Part shown: positions 8,193 through 16,952 of the stretch, piece by piece | How the letters are laid out: each line of letters begins with the position of its first letter | Numbering within the stretch: position 1 is the first letter of the stretch | Assembly: GCF_013522825.1 (NCBI RefSeq) | Contig: NZ_JAAMQZ010000041.1 | Span: 1-39,891, forward strand | Origin: Stutzerimonas stutzeri | Lineage (GTDB): Bacteria > Pseudomonadota > Gammaproteobacteria > Pseudomonadales > Pseudomonadaceae | Direction: 5' to 3' | Length of the DNA stretch: 39,891 bases | Notes under the pieces: model-generated | What the model was told of the DNA's origin: nothing | Database searches by the model: none | What the model saw: the letters and a program-made list of their open reading frames with translations, nothing else | Translations under genes and position numbers: made by a program

Positions 8193-8705
8193 TTATTCGC
8201 CGAGATAAGCTACAGCTGTTATTTCTATAAGCGTCTTGTCGCTCAAGAAATCGGCAACCCTGACGCCAGATGCACTTGGTGCTATTACGCCCTTATACGC
8301 AGCAGTTCTGACGTCTAGAGATTTAATGTAACTTTCATTATCGGTGGTATAATAGATAGTTTCACTAACAACGTTACTGAAGTCTGCATCATGAGCGGCC
8401 AGGATCGCACCCAGACGCTCATAAATAAGCTGCATTTGCTTGTTAGCATCATTGGCGTATACTTCATTTCCCTCTTTATCAACGGCTGTTACGCCACCGA
8501 TATAAAGAAACCCGCCCGCCTTGACTGCAATTGAAAAACCGTATTGCTGCTCGAATTCAGGATTGAGGTGAAAGGCTTGCTTGGGCTCTGCCGCAAGCAG
8601 TTGTGTTGAAGCTAAAGACATAAGGGCGATCAGGCAAACCTTGCTACCTGTGCCGAATTTTTGAAAGAAAGATGACTTCCGCAGGCGTTGATTGGTGACG
8701 GTCAT
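8193..8705 (-). CDS. Secreted RidA/YjgF-family protein
   Basis: The product has about 170 residues: a signal peptide (hydrophobic core near residues 21-38, likely cut after LLAA), then a RidA fold with FLYIGGVTA, YERLGAIL and the closing LIEITAVAYL strand. RidA proteins hydrolyse reactive enamines and imines. The catalytic arginine normally found in a P-A-R-S pattern is replaced here (P-S-A-S-G-V-R-V), as in several non-RidA subgroups, so classical deaminase activity is doubtful. I chose the ATG at 8705, preceded by AAAAGGGG; an upstream in-frame start at 8765 lacks this. Its place just before nicA2 makes a role with the imine N-methylmyosmine possible, but this is inference. Confidence 0.8.
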   Translation of the reverse strand: MTVTNQRLRKSSFFQKFGTGSKVCLIALMSLASTQLLAAEPKQAFHLNPEFEQQYGFSIAVKAGGFLYIGGVTAVDKEGNEVYANDANKQMQLIYERLGAILAAHDADFSNVVSETIYYTTDNESYIKSLDVRTAAYKGVIAPSASGVRVADFLSDKTLIEITAVAYLGE

Positions 8706-8837
8706 TACACATACCCCTTTTGTTTTGTTGTTTTGTGTTTCAGAGCCTATCTCATCGATGGGCATCGACGTTTGACCTAGCGCGCCATTTCACTTAACCG
8801 CACACGCCATTATTACCGGATTTTGACACCGCAACCG

Positions 8838-9842
8838 CTAGCGCAGCTCTTCAGAGTACACATCCCGGTACTGCTTTGGCGTCAATCCTGTCCAGCGACG
8901 GAACGCGCGACTAAAAGCACTGAGCTGCGAATAACCTAGCTCCGACGCTATATCGGTAAGCGAGCTGTTATTTTTCCTAAGGAGATCGACTGCTGCTTGG
9001 TGACGGACCTGATCCACTAGATGAAGGAAATCGACACCTTCGTTATTGCAACGTCGTTGCAGGGTACGCTCACTCATATGCATAGCGCTGGCAACTTGGG
9101 CCAGGGACGGCACACCAGCCTGAAGTTGACGACCCACAATCTGGCTGATTTTTACCGCAACGCTATGTTCGACTCGCCGCTCCACCAGGCGCTCACTGAG
9201 GTAACGGAGAGAAAGCATGTACAGCCTCTGATCGGCATTCACGACTGGCTTGGCCAAGACAGAGCGGCAAAACATTACTGCATTGATTGGTTGCTTGAAT
9301 TTTGGGGCAGTACCGAAAAAATCTTCATGCTCGCGAGTGAATCTTGGCGCAGCGTGTTCGAAGTGAACCAATCGCGGTTTGATATCCGTCCCAGTCGCCT
9401 CGCGAATCATGGAGGTAATCGCAGCGAGTGAAAACTCTGAATCCTGACGACGATGTGTGATCCCAGAATCATTCAGACGATACGAGAGGCCAATAGCATC
9501 TTCAGTTTGAACAAGTTGCTCTTCTACTGCTTGGGAAAAAACATTGACGAAGTCTGCCATGACGTTGAGTGCGGACAGTACATTTGGCGCATTGCGCACT
9601 GCATGGCCGAAAACCCCCCAATTACTGCACTTGAGCCTCATTGCCATGTGCAGTCCGATATACTGATCTTCCTCAATAGAGATAAGCTCAAGAAGCTCAA
9701 CGAATTTACGATCCGTTATTTCGGCATCCGGGTCGTCTAGTACCAGCCGGTCAATACCAAGGCGCTCCAAATAAGGCTCTACAACCTCACGAAACGGGCT
9801 AAGGACTGTCTCAGATATTTGTGTTGAATCTTTCGTGCTCAT
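8838..9842 (-). CDS. AraC-family transcriptional regulator
   Basis: The product has 334 residues: an N-terminal arabinose-binding-like effector domain of the OruR/ArgR-type family (residues about 20-210) and a C-terminal double helix-turn-helix (about 235-330) with MSERTLQRR and the family signature LGYSQLSAFSRAFRRWTG followed by TPKQYR. It probably activates a nearby catabolic operon; the closest target is the RidA-nicA2-cycN-pnao-sapd run that starts 132 bases downstream on the same strand. GAGGG lies seven bases before the ATG. I do not recall an AraC regulator for nicA2 in S16, where TetR-type NicR2 is the described regulator, so its signal is unknown. Confidence 0.88.
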   Translation of the reverse strand: MSTKDSTQISETVLSPFREVVEPYLERLGIDRLVLDDPDAEITDRKFVELLELISIEEDQYIGLHMAMRLKCSNWGVFGHAVRNAPNVLSALNVMADFVNVFSQAVEEQLVQTEDAIGLSYRLNDSGITHRRQDSEFSLAAITSMIREATGTDIKPRLVHFEHAAPRFTREHEDFFGTAPKFKQPINAVMFCRSVLAKPVVNADQRLYMLSLRYLSERLVERRVEHSVAVKISQIVGRQLQAGVPSLAQVASAMHMSERTLQRRCNNEGVDFLHLVDQVRHQAAVDLLRKNNSSLTDIASELGYSQLSAFSRAFRRWTGLTPKQYRDVYSEELR

Positions 9843-10527
9843 TAAATCGCCCTCGCCATCAGCCTCTCAAATATGTGACGCCGCATCAGCGTGCGTGAGC
9901 GATCTACAGCAAGCGCACGCTCGGTCCAACCGTCAGTTTACGAGACAGCCAAGCGAGACTGAAATGCATGCAGGTATCGACCCGCTCAGACTGTCCGATA
10001 GGTTATCCGTGTTCCCGGTCAGCACATGCATACAGGCCTCGCTAGGTAAGCGCTTTGAGGTTAGAGACGCTCGATCACTATTGATGTTATTTAGCGTTAA
10101 CAAGGCATCAACATCCCCCGCACAACCGAGGCCGCAACTGCTTGGGCACCTAGAGACGATCCAGCATGGCCGTTCGACCAAGGATGATGAGCTTAGATGG
10201 GAACGGTCCGCTCGCACGTCGCCCCTGCAAGGACCTGTCTCTTCTGACAGCGGGGTTGCGGCGTCTTGATTGGTAAGGATTATGTTTATCGACCGCATGA
10301 GTGAGCCATGTCTCTTTCGCTGCGGCGGAATCGCGAATACGCGCCTGGAGCGGCTTTAGCCGCAGTTTTAAGCAGGCGGCCTTACTTGCGTTCGTTGAAC
10401 TAGACGGCACCCCAGCGTTCAAGCGGCAGCATCGGTGCGTTGTCGCGCACGCTTCAATAACCTGGCCAAGGTTACATCGAGCCAGAGGCGAGCCATATCG
10501 GGCCTAGTTCATCGTATTGCGGCAAGG
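9843..10527. other. 685-base gap, no convincing gene
   Basis: This stretch separates the AraC gene from the chemoreceptor gene. Long frames exist on both strands, but none has a recognisable domain, a good ribosome binding site or plausible composition. The part nearest 9843 should hold the AraC promoter. The middle (about 10150-10500) could be remnant DNA from an older gene, which I could not identify. Confidence 0.4.
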
Positions 10528-12447
10528 CTAAATCCGGAAGCCACCCACGAGCTCTTTGAGCCGAGTGGATTGCTGCCTTAAATCAGCGCAGGCGCCCAGG
10601 GTCGACTGCAGATTTTGGACGCCTACTTGGTTGAGCGTGTTTATCTCCGTAATGTCTTGATTTAGCGATTCGATTACTGAGGTCTGCTCCTCGGTTGCCG
10701 CCGCCACCGACTGGTTCATCGCGTCGATCTCGGCAATGCTCTGGGTCACGCTGGCTAGTCGCTCGCCGGCCTGATCGGCGATGTACGCGCTTTCGTCGCT
10801 CTGACGCCGGCTCTCAGTCATTAGGTATACCGAATCCCGTGCCCCGACCTGAAGTTTCTCGATCATTACATGGATTTCGTGAGCGGAGGCCTGGGTACGA
10901 TGCGCCAAGCTGCGCACCTCATCGGCCACGACTGCAAAGCCACGCCCAGCTTCACCGGCACGGGCCGCTTCGATGGCAGCATTGAGCGCGAGCAAATTAG
11001 TCTGAGCTGAGATTCCCTGGATTACATCAAGAATATGACCTATCTCGGCAGTTTGACTATTGAGGGCCTCAAGCTGGGCGCAAGACGCGCTGATATTGGT
11101 AGAGAGCAGCTTCATCGCGTCGATATTATGCTGCACAACTTTGCGGCTCTCCTTGGCTTGATGGCTGGCAGCACCGGCCCGCTGCGAAGCGTCAGCTGCG
11201 TTACGGGCGATTTCCTGGGCAGTTGCGCCGAGCTGGTTGACTGCTGCCGCGACGCTGTTTACCCGGCTCGCCTGCTCGTCAGAGTTGGCCATCGATGAGT
11301 TAGAGGCATCCAGTACTCGCTGTGCCACTTCGTTTACCTGCAACGTTGTGGAGGAGACTTCGTGAATCGATTCGTGTATACGTCCGACGAAGCGGTTAAA
11401 GTCCAACGCCAGCTTTCCGAACTCGTCCTGTGAATGTACGGCGAGGCGGCGAGTGAGGTCGCCCTCCCCTTCGGCAATGCTAGCCATCGCCTGGCTCATG
11501 TCCGTGAGGGGACGCATCAACATTTTTATCAGCATGCCTAGCAGCGTTATGACGAGCACCACTGCAAGCAGGGCAGCTAGGAATGCGGATATACGGAAAT
11601 CTGAAAGCGCCGCGTAAGCTTTTTCCTTACTCACAGATATGCCTACGTACCAAGTCACAGAAGGCAAGCCCTGGACGGGGCTGAAGCTGAGGATGCGCTG
11701 CTGTCCATCGAGCTCCGCCTCGATAAATCCACTTGTCACCGAAGGCGTATTGTTAGGATACAGCTCGGCCAAGGTTTTCATAACTTTGGTCTGATCCGGG
11801 TGCACAAGTATCTTGCCTTCGCTGCTAACTAGGAATGCATAGCCCATTCCGTCGAAGTTCAGTGTGTTGATGATATCCACCAGCACCTTAAGATTAATGT
11901 CGCCGCCCACCACGCCGAGGCTCTCGGCTCCGCTTTGCGCAGGCGTTGACGCAGCAATGACCAGCTCTCCAGTCGAGCCATCACGATATGGTCCGGTCAG
12001 AGTAGTCGTTCCAGACTCGAGCGCATGCTTGTACCAAGGCTCTAATCGATAATCAGAGCCAGCCTCCATGCTGAAGGATGGAAAAATAATCAGCTCTCCA
12101 TCACTCCTACCAAGGTACGTGAAAGCGAAAGCCGAGTTGAGCGCTGGCTGTTTAACGAGCGCTTGAACTTCTATACTCGAACTATCGCGGGCAACGGTCT
12201 GGGCTGTGCTTTCTAGCAAAACCAGACGCCCAGCAAGCCAGTTGGCAATGTTGCTAGCGGCTACGCCCCCCATCTCATCTAGGTAGTTCTCGAGCTTCGC
12301 CTGAATAACCATGCGTTGCAAAAAATCGTTGTAGAGAGTAAACAAAGTGAAAGCGGCGATGACCACCGATGACGCGGCCACCAATATTTTACGGCTAAAC
12401 TTTAGTCGACTAAGTATGGCGCGTGTCCGAGGAATTTTCTGGGTCAT
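10528..12447 (-). CDS. Methyl-accepting chemotaxis protein (dCache type)
   Basis: The product has about 639 residues: an N-terminal membrane segment (near 22-42), a periplasmic region of about 235 residues with the double-Cache pattern (PWYKHAL, GVVGGDINLKVLVDIIN, ILVHPD), a second membrane segment (near 283-305), a HAMP domain and the cytoplasmic signalling domain. The conserved hairpin tip, around residue 490, reads QTNLLALNAAIEAARAGEAG. It senses a small periplasmic ligand and controls swimming through CheA/CheW. Position between porin and regulator suggests chemotaxis to nicotine or a breakdown product, an inference only. I chose the ATG at 12447; the frame also opens with TTG two codons earlier. 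Confidence 0.9.
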   Translation of the reverse strand: MTQKIPRTRAILSRLKFSRKILVAASSVVIAAFTLFTLYNDFLQRMVIQAKLENYLDEMGGVAASNIANWLAGRLVLLESTAQTVARDSSSIEVQALVKQPALNSAFAFTYLGRSDGELIIFPSFSMEAGSDYRLEPWYKHALESGTTTLTGPYRDGSTGELVIAASTPAQSGAESLGVVGGDINLKVLVDIINTLNFDGMGYAFLVSSEGKILVHPDQTKVMKTLAELYPNNTPSVTSGFIEAELDGQQRILSFSPVQGLPSVTWYVGISVSKEKAYAALSDFRISAFLAALLAVVLVITLLGMLIKMLMRPLTDMSQAMASIAEGEGDLTRRLAVHSQDEFGKLALDFNRFVGRIHESIHEVSSTTLQVNEVAQRVLDASNSSMANSDEQASRVNSVAAAVNQLGATAQEIARNAADASQRAGAASHQAKESRKVVQHNIDAMKLLSTNISASCAQLEALNSQTAEIGHILDVIQGISAQTNLLALNAAIEAARAGEAGRGFAVVADEVRSLAHRTQASAHEIHVMIEKLQVGARDSVYLMTESRRQSDESAYIADQAGERLASVTQSIAEIDAMNQSVAAATEEQTSVIESLNQDITEINTLNQVGVQNLQSTLGACADLRQQSTRLKELVGGFRI

Positions 12448-12453
12448 ATGCAA

Positions 12454-12794
12454 GCTACGTCCTTATTATTTCTTATCTGAGACACTTTCTTCAAATTGCC
12501 ACTTAGGCGCAGGATCAAGCTAACTCATCCAAGCCTACATATGCCCAAGCGTTGATAGTTATACCGGTTTGGTTGGGATAGCTCGCGCTTTGCTACCGGC
12601 TTCCTTATTCTCAAGAAGCCACTTAATCGTTAAAGAGCCTCGTCGCCTGCAAGCCAAATAAAATGACCCGAAGGCAACGTTTAAATAAGCGCTCCACAGC
12701 AGCTGGTATTTAACTTATCACCCGCTGAATAACAAAACATCTTTACATCCGAAAAACGGAACGTTTTCTAAGGAAAACGCCCGCATTCATGTGC
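12454..12794. other. Gap between chemoreceptor and porin genes
   Basis: No gene is seen in these 340 bases. On the minus strand a 7-bp AT-rich hairpin (arms 12762-12768 and 12773-12779) followed by a T-rich run may end the porin transcript. The remainder should contain the chemoreceptor promoter. Confidence 0.4.
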
Positions 12795-14120
12795 TCAGAA
12801 AATCTCAAGCGGGTAGGAGATAATAAGGCGGGTTTGGGTAAGATCACCGCCAGTGCTACCGTCACCCGAATGCCAAGATTGGACCAGCCTAGCGGTAAGA
12901 TCTTTGACCGGCCCGCTTTCGGCAACATACTGAGCGCTTAAATTAGTCTCACGCTCCTTCTCAGACTCCCCATAAAGACCGAAGTAGGCCGAATCGGAGC
13001 TGACACTGCTACCATCGATGCCATGGCCACGTATATGCCTAGCCATTAACGTCAAACCTGAAACTCCAAAGCTTTGCATGTTTAGCTCGTAGCGAACCTG
13101 AACTGAGCGCTCATTCGGAGCATTGAAGTCCGACAGTTCAGCAGCGTTCGCCAAGTATAGCCCGTCGCTATATACTCCTGCTCCAACACCAGATTGTCTG
13201 CTGCCTATCGCAGCATAGTCATGAGGTTGGTCACCATCATTACGCTGTAACGCGACGACAAACGTGTGCGCCCCTGTCGTAAATGCGGAGGAGAGCGATG
13301 CAGCTGTCACGTTGATTTCGCCTGCTTTCTCCCGACCTGAGTCGAGGCTACGATATATATTAAAATCGAAAGTCAACGCCTGAGTATCAGAAAACACATG
13401 TACATAGTTAACGCCTGCATAGTACTGCGCCATCACGTCCTCATACCGAGAACCATACAGAGACAGTGATAGATTATCTTTAAGACCGTACGTACCTCCA
13501 ACATAGTCAACTTGGGTGGTACTAACTCCAGCGAAAGCCAATCCAAGCTCACCATTTCGATTTGTGGAAAGGTAACCAGTTCCAGACGTAAAGTGGCCCG
13601 CAGAAATAATCGAACCTTCGACGTCAGCGCTTTCTATCATCCAGCCCACTGCGGTTTGGTTAAGCTGATAATAGCTTCCAGTAGCAAAGACCGGGACCTG
13701 CGGCTGCAGGTCTCCATACCTTAGTGTAGTATTTGAAAGGCGAACCTTTACACTTCCGCCTGCTTTACCGTAATTGTCAGCAGGCTGGCCGTTACCTCGA
13801 TAAGGCAGAGTCATTGAGCCCGTACGACTGCCGCTTCCATCAAGCTTCACTGCACCATAAGCAAAAGCATCGATGCCCAAGCCAACAGCACCCTTGGTGA
13901 AACCAGACGTGAAATCTAACATTTCACCTTGCGTCCAATCGCGTTGCGCCCCTAAGTCTCCCGTCTGGTGCCAATAATAGTTGCGAGAGAGCAAGGTGAG
14001 GCGACTATCTTCAACGAACCCAGCAGATTCGGACTGACTATTTGCATAGCTAAAGCCTACCGGAATTATCAGGAGTGCGGCTCCGGCGAGCTGACTATAC
14101 AGGGAGGTATTCTTATTCAT
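12795..14120 (-). CDS. OprD-family outer-membrane porin
   Basis: The product has 441 residues. A signal peptide (residues 1 to about 27, ending SYANS) precedes an OprD barrel that starts with the typical GFVEDSRLTLLSRNYYW strand, has FTSGFTKGAVGLGIDAFAYGAVKLD early and ends with a strand finishing in phenylalanine, as outer-membrane barrels do. Pseudomonas OprD/Opd porins let specific carboxylates or basic compounds through the outer membrane; nicotine, its pyridine intermediates or maleate-type acids are possible substrates here. GGGAG lies five bases before the ATG. It stands in its own transcription unit between the lower-pathway operon and the chemoreceptor gene, so it may have been recruited for uptake. 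Confidence 0.9.
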   Translation of the reverse strand: MNKNTSLYSQLAGAALLIIPVGFSYANSQSESAGFVEDSRLTLLSRNYYWHQTGDLGAQRDWTQGEMLDFTSGFTKGAVGLGIDAFAYGAVKLDGSGSRTGSMTLPYRGNGQPADNYGKAGGSVKVRLSNTTLRYGDLQPQVPVFATGSYYQLNQTAVGWMIESADVEGSIISAGHFTSGTGYLSTNRNGELGLAFAGVSTTQVDYVGGTYGLKDNLSLSLYGSRYEDVMAQYYAGVNYVHVFSDTQALTFDFNIYRSLDSGREKAGEINVTAASLSSAFTTGAHTFVVALQRNDGDQPHDYAAIGSRQSGVGAGVYSDGLYLANAAELSDFNAPNERSVQVRYELNMQSFGVSGLTLMARHIRGHGIDGSSVSSDSAYFGLYGESEKERETNLSAQYVAESGPVKDLTARLVQSWHSGDGSTGGDLTQTRLIISYPLEIF

Positions 14121-14456
14121 TTGTTGCTCCCAAGATTCTACAGATTAGAGGTTATAGATTTTGGTGGCGAATTCGGGGAATCCTAATAGAGACCAGGCGG
14201 GATTATTAGGCCCCCGATCTGACCAGCAGCCTGTCACAGACGCCAACCGCTCGATCACTTTCGCTGCGTAGTGACAATTCTTAAATGGCGCACGGTGCTA
14301 CGCTCAACTCAGCTAATCAATAAGTCAATTTTTAATCGCACCTCCTAGCCTCTAACATCAAACCATAATCACCGTGTTTCGTTGGCATCTATTTGCTTTT
14401 AGACAAATAACAGAACAACGTGGAGGATGATTTGATATCATCACTGGGCAGCGTTT
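14121..14456. other. Gap upstream of porin gene, downstream of ami
   Basis: No gene is visible in 336 bases. The AT-rich part near 14310-14400 is a plausible place for the porin promoter on the minus strand, but I see no clear -35/-10 pair. The stop codon of ami lies just right of this gap. Confidence 0.4.
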
Positions 14457-15101
14457 TTAGCCTAAAAGAGAAGTTGACGCTTGCAACGAGCTCAGCCATC
14501 TCAAGATATCGCCGGAATCAGTCACATCGCCATACTTCTGGTGTATGTCATATAAAGCTGCATCGTGCGGAGGTGAGGCGCGGTCAGCACAGCAATCAGC
14601 TGGCACAAGAACATTAAAGCCAGATTGAACGGCATCCACGGCAGTCGCGCGTACGCAGCCTGAAGTTGTGGCCCCGGTTATCACAACAGTATCCGTGCCG
14701 GATCCGGCTAGGAGAGTGGCTAAGGTGGACCCAAAGAAAGACGAGGCGCCCTTTTTAACAACGACCATATCCGATGGCTGAATCCCTGTAGCTTCATCAA
14801 TTTCCACCAAGCGCGTTCCCAAAACCAAATTGGCCATGCCCGACGCTTTTTTCAGCCAAGGAAGTACCGCCACTTCTGCCGGATGGTAAGCGATGGTAGT
14901 GAAAATAACTGGAAAGCCCAGCTGTCGGGCGTAATCACATATTTCTTTCGTGCGCGCAATTTGGCCGGCGGCGTTAAACGCCGTGGGATATTGCTCGTCA
15001 GTGAACCCATACGAGAAATCTACTACAATTATTGCTGGTCGAGACCCTCTAGGTACGGGCCGCCCGAATCCTGCAGTATCATATATATTAGCCTGAGACA
15101 T
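14457..15101 (-). CDS. ami: Maleamate amidohydrolase
   Basis: Isochorismatase-family hydrolase of 214 residues, equivalent to NicF. The catalytic aspartate is in VVDFSYGF, the lysine in VVKKGASSFF and the nucleophilic cysteine in TTSGCVRATAVDA. It hydrolyses maleamate to maleate and ammonia, the step between Nfo and Iso. A clear AGGAG precedes the ATG. The gene follows hpo by 35 bases and ends the four-gene lower-pathway operon iso-nfo-hpo-ami. No signal peptide is seen, consistent with a cytoplasmic enzyme. Confidence 0.91.
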   Translation of the reverse strand: MSQANIYDTAGFGRPVPRGSRPAIIVVDFSYGFTDEQYPTAFNAAGQIARTKEICDYARQLGFPVIFTTIAYHPAEVAVLPWLKKASGMANLVLGTRLVEIDEATGIQPSDMVVVKKGASSFFGSTLATLLAGSGTDTVVITGATTSGCVRATAVDAVQSGFNVLVPADCCADRASPPHDAALYDIHQKYGDVTDSGDILRWLSSLQASTSLLG

Positions 15102-15136
15102 TTTCTCTCCTTAATACAAGGGCCGCTCTGTAGCGT

Positions 15137-16168
15137 TCATCTTGCGTCGAGTTGGATTTCCTTAACTACGATATCGCCAGCGATGACAACAGGCGCGTCA
15201 TCAAGGAACAGCGAGCAATTTCGCAATGGAATATCGAGATGACAGGCTGTGTCATTTAACCCGCCAAGTTCATTATTTGGACCAGTAGAGAACATGACAT
15301 TGCCGTAGAAACTTCTCGCCTCCATCCCCATGCCGCCAGGGAACTGGCCGGGCACAAAGTTATGCCACCTTGCATAAGGATTCATGCCCCAACCAACATG
15401 ACTCATTCCCCTTCCCTGTGGATCATTGAATGAATCCATGTACGCGCTGACTATATCCGCCTCGAGACCGCCGCGAATATCGGTAATCCACCCCTTCTCG
15501 ATCGTATATGTAATCGGCTCCCTAACCATAAGCAGCTGCGGCAAAAGGATATCGCCTGGCGCGACGACAATTGTTCCGTCTACTCCATCGTCGTCGCCGC
15601 CCGTAAACACGAAACCTGAGGGCCAGTGATCCCAGCGTCCAGGTGTATCCGTACATGCGTATTCCGCAACGGTGGGATATGTGTTTAATTTATAAGTTAC
15701 ATCCGTACCATAAGGCGATGTGATTCGCATCACCTTAGCTCGGTCTAGCAACTCCGCAGCAATAGTCACCTTCTCGCGGAGTTCTGGAAATGGTTGCAAT
15801 CGCGCTAGTAGTTCAGGTGGCTCCACGGCAGTGAGAATGCGAGTTCCCGCTGCTTGAATTGCCATTTGCTCAGGCGAGAAAAGAAGAAATATGCAATCAA
15901 TGAGCATGTCGCAGTTTTTCAAAGCTTCGACAGCGCCAGGCATATCCGCCAAACCAGTGACACCTACGGCCCACCCTTCTGAAGGTAAAGGCGCCGGCAG
16001 TCGCATATGAAACATCTCGGCACCAAGCTGCCGCCCCGCAGACATAAACGCATCCGCATAAGCTAGACGGTCGTTTCCTTGGGTTAGAACGATAAGACGC
16101 TCGCCGTTCCTAACTCCCGACATCCTGAGTTGGTGTAGGCATATTTCTGTGAAGCTTAGGTGATCCAT
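15137..16168 (-). CDS. hpo: 2,5-dihydroxypyridine 5,6-dioxygenase
   Basis: Fe(II) ring-cleaving dioxygenase of the NicX family, 343 residues. It opens 2,5-dihydroxypyridine to N-formylmaleamate. The metal ligands known from KT2440 NicX, two histidines and an aspartate, have counterparts in SHVGWGMNPYARWHNF and in the H-x-D of CHLDIPLRN. I place the start at the ATG at 16168, which has AAAGGGGG six bases upstream and begins one base after the nfo stop; an in-frame start at 16189 lies inside nfo and has no such site. It is the third gene of the iso-nfo-hpo-ami run, and its product is the substrate of the upstream gene's enzyme. Confidence 0.94.
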   Translation of the reverse strand: MDHLSFTEICLHQLRMSGVRNGERLIVLTQGNDRLAYADAFMSAGRQLGAEMFHMRLPAPLPSEGWAVGVTGLADMPGAVEALKNCDMLIDCIFLLFSPEQMAIQAAGTRILTAVEPPELLARLQPFPELREKVTIAAELLDRAKVMRITSPYGTDVTYKLNTYPTVAEYACTDTPGRWDHWPSGFVFTGGDDDGVDGTIVVAPGDILLPQLLMVREPITYTIEKGWITDIRGGLEADIVSAYMDSFNDPQGRGMSHVGWGMNPYARWHNFVPGQFPGGMGMEARSFYGNVMFSTGPNNELGGLNDTACHLDIPLRNCSLFLDDAPVVIAGDIVVKEIQLDAR

Positions 16169-16169
16169 C

Positions 16170-16952
16170 CTAGGCCCCCTTTGCGTCATCGGTGACAGCG
16201 CAGAGGAATCCTTCCAAATCGTCCCAAGGAATCATGTGTCCGGCATTTTGAACAGTATAGGTCTTGGTCTGTGGTGCGAGACTCTCGAACTCAGCGATAT
16301 CTTCCGCGCGGATAACATCCGCTCCGCCAGCTACAATCAGTCGGATAGGAAGCGTCAACTCTAACAAGTCAGCGTGTATATCATCTGTATGAAAACCATC
16401 GAAGGCTGTTTTGATGGCCGTATATTGGCAAGTGTGTAGCCACTCCGCGCGGAGTTGGATCTGTTGATCTGTCCAAGTTGGGCAGAAGACTCGCATCTCG
16501 TCAACAGAGCAGCCTTTTTGGGCTAAGCGTATGGAGTCGGCATACCATGGCCACTTTGCTGGATATTGCCGTCTCCCTGGCCCAGAGACAGGCGGATCTA
16601 CAAGAATTAGCTTCGAGAATAACTGCGAATTCTTGCGTGCTGCACGGATCGCGATACGTGCTCCCATAGAGTGCCCTAACACAACAACAGTACCCCCCAT
16701 CCGTTGGACCAGGGCTACAACATCATCCGACATCGCGTCCAAGGAGTAATCGAGGTCGCCTGCTTCACTCAATCCTCGGCCTCGAATGTCGAGAACATGC
16801 ACGTCGTAGAACTTTGACAGCCGTTCTGCCACGAATCCCCAAGTGATCGCGGGCGAAGTGATTCCAGGAACCAAAAGAAGCGGCTCACCATTTCCCGGAA
16901 AATGAAGGATGTGTTGCCGAATCCCATTGGCATGTACGTTGTAACCTTCCAT
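16170..16952 (-). CDS. nfo: N-formylmaleamate deformylase
   Basis: Alpha/beta hydrolase of 260 residues, equivalent to NicD. The nucleophile elbow is GHSMGAR, the catalytic histidine is in NAGHMIPWDD near the end, and an acidic residue follows ILVDPP. It removes formate from N-formylmaleamate to give maleamate. The ATG at 16952 overlaps the iso stop codon (TAATG arrangement) and has GGGGG seven bases upstream, so translation is probably coupled; a longer frame from 17027 would run inside iso and was rejected. The formate it releases may matter for the FdhF-like gene at 28995. Confidence 0.9.
   Translation of the reverse strand: MEGYNVHANGIRQHILHFPGNGEPLLLVPGITSPAITWGFVAERLSKFYDVHVLDIRGRGLSEAGDLDYSLDAMSDDVVALVQRMGGTVVVLGHSMGARIAIRAARKNSQLFSKLILVDPPVSGPGRRQYPAKWPWYADSIRLAQKGCSVDEMRVFCPTWTDQQIQLRAEWLHTCQYTAIKTAFDGFHTDDIHADLLELTLPIRLIVAGGADVIRAEDIAEFESLAPQTKTYTVQNAGHMIPWDDLEGFLCAVTDDAKGA

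Noticed and set aside
9933..10298. 121-codon minus-strand frame in the gap between AraC and chemoreceptor genes
   Set aside because: It lacks a ribosome binding site and recognisable motifs, and the serine/cysteine-rich composition looks non-coding.
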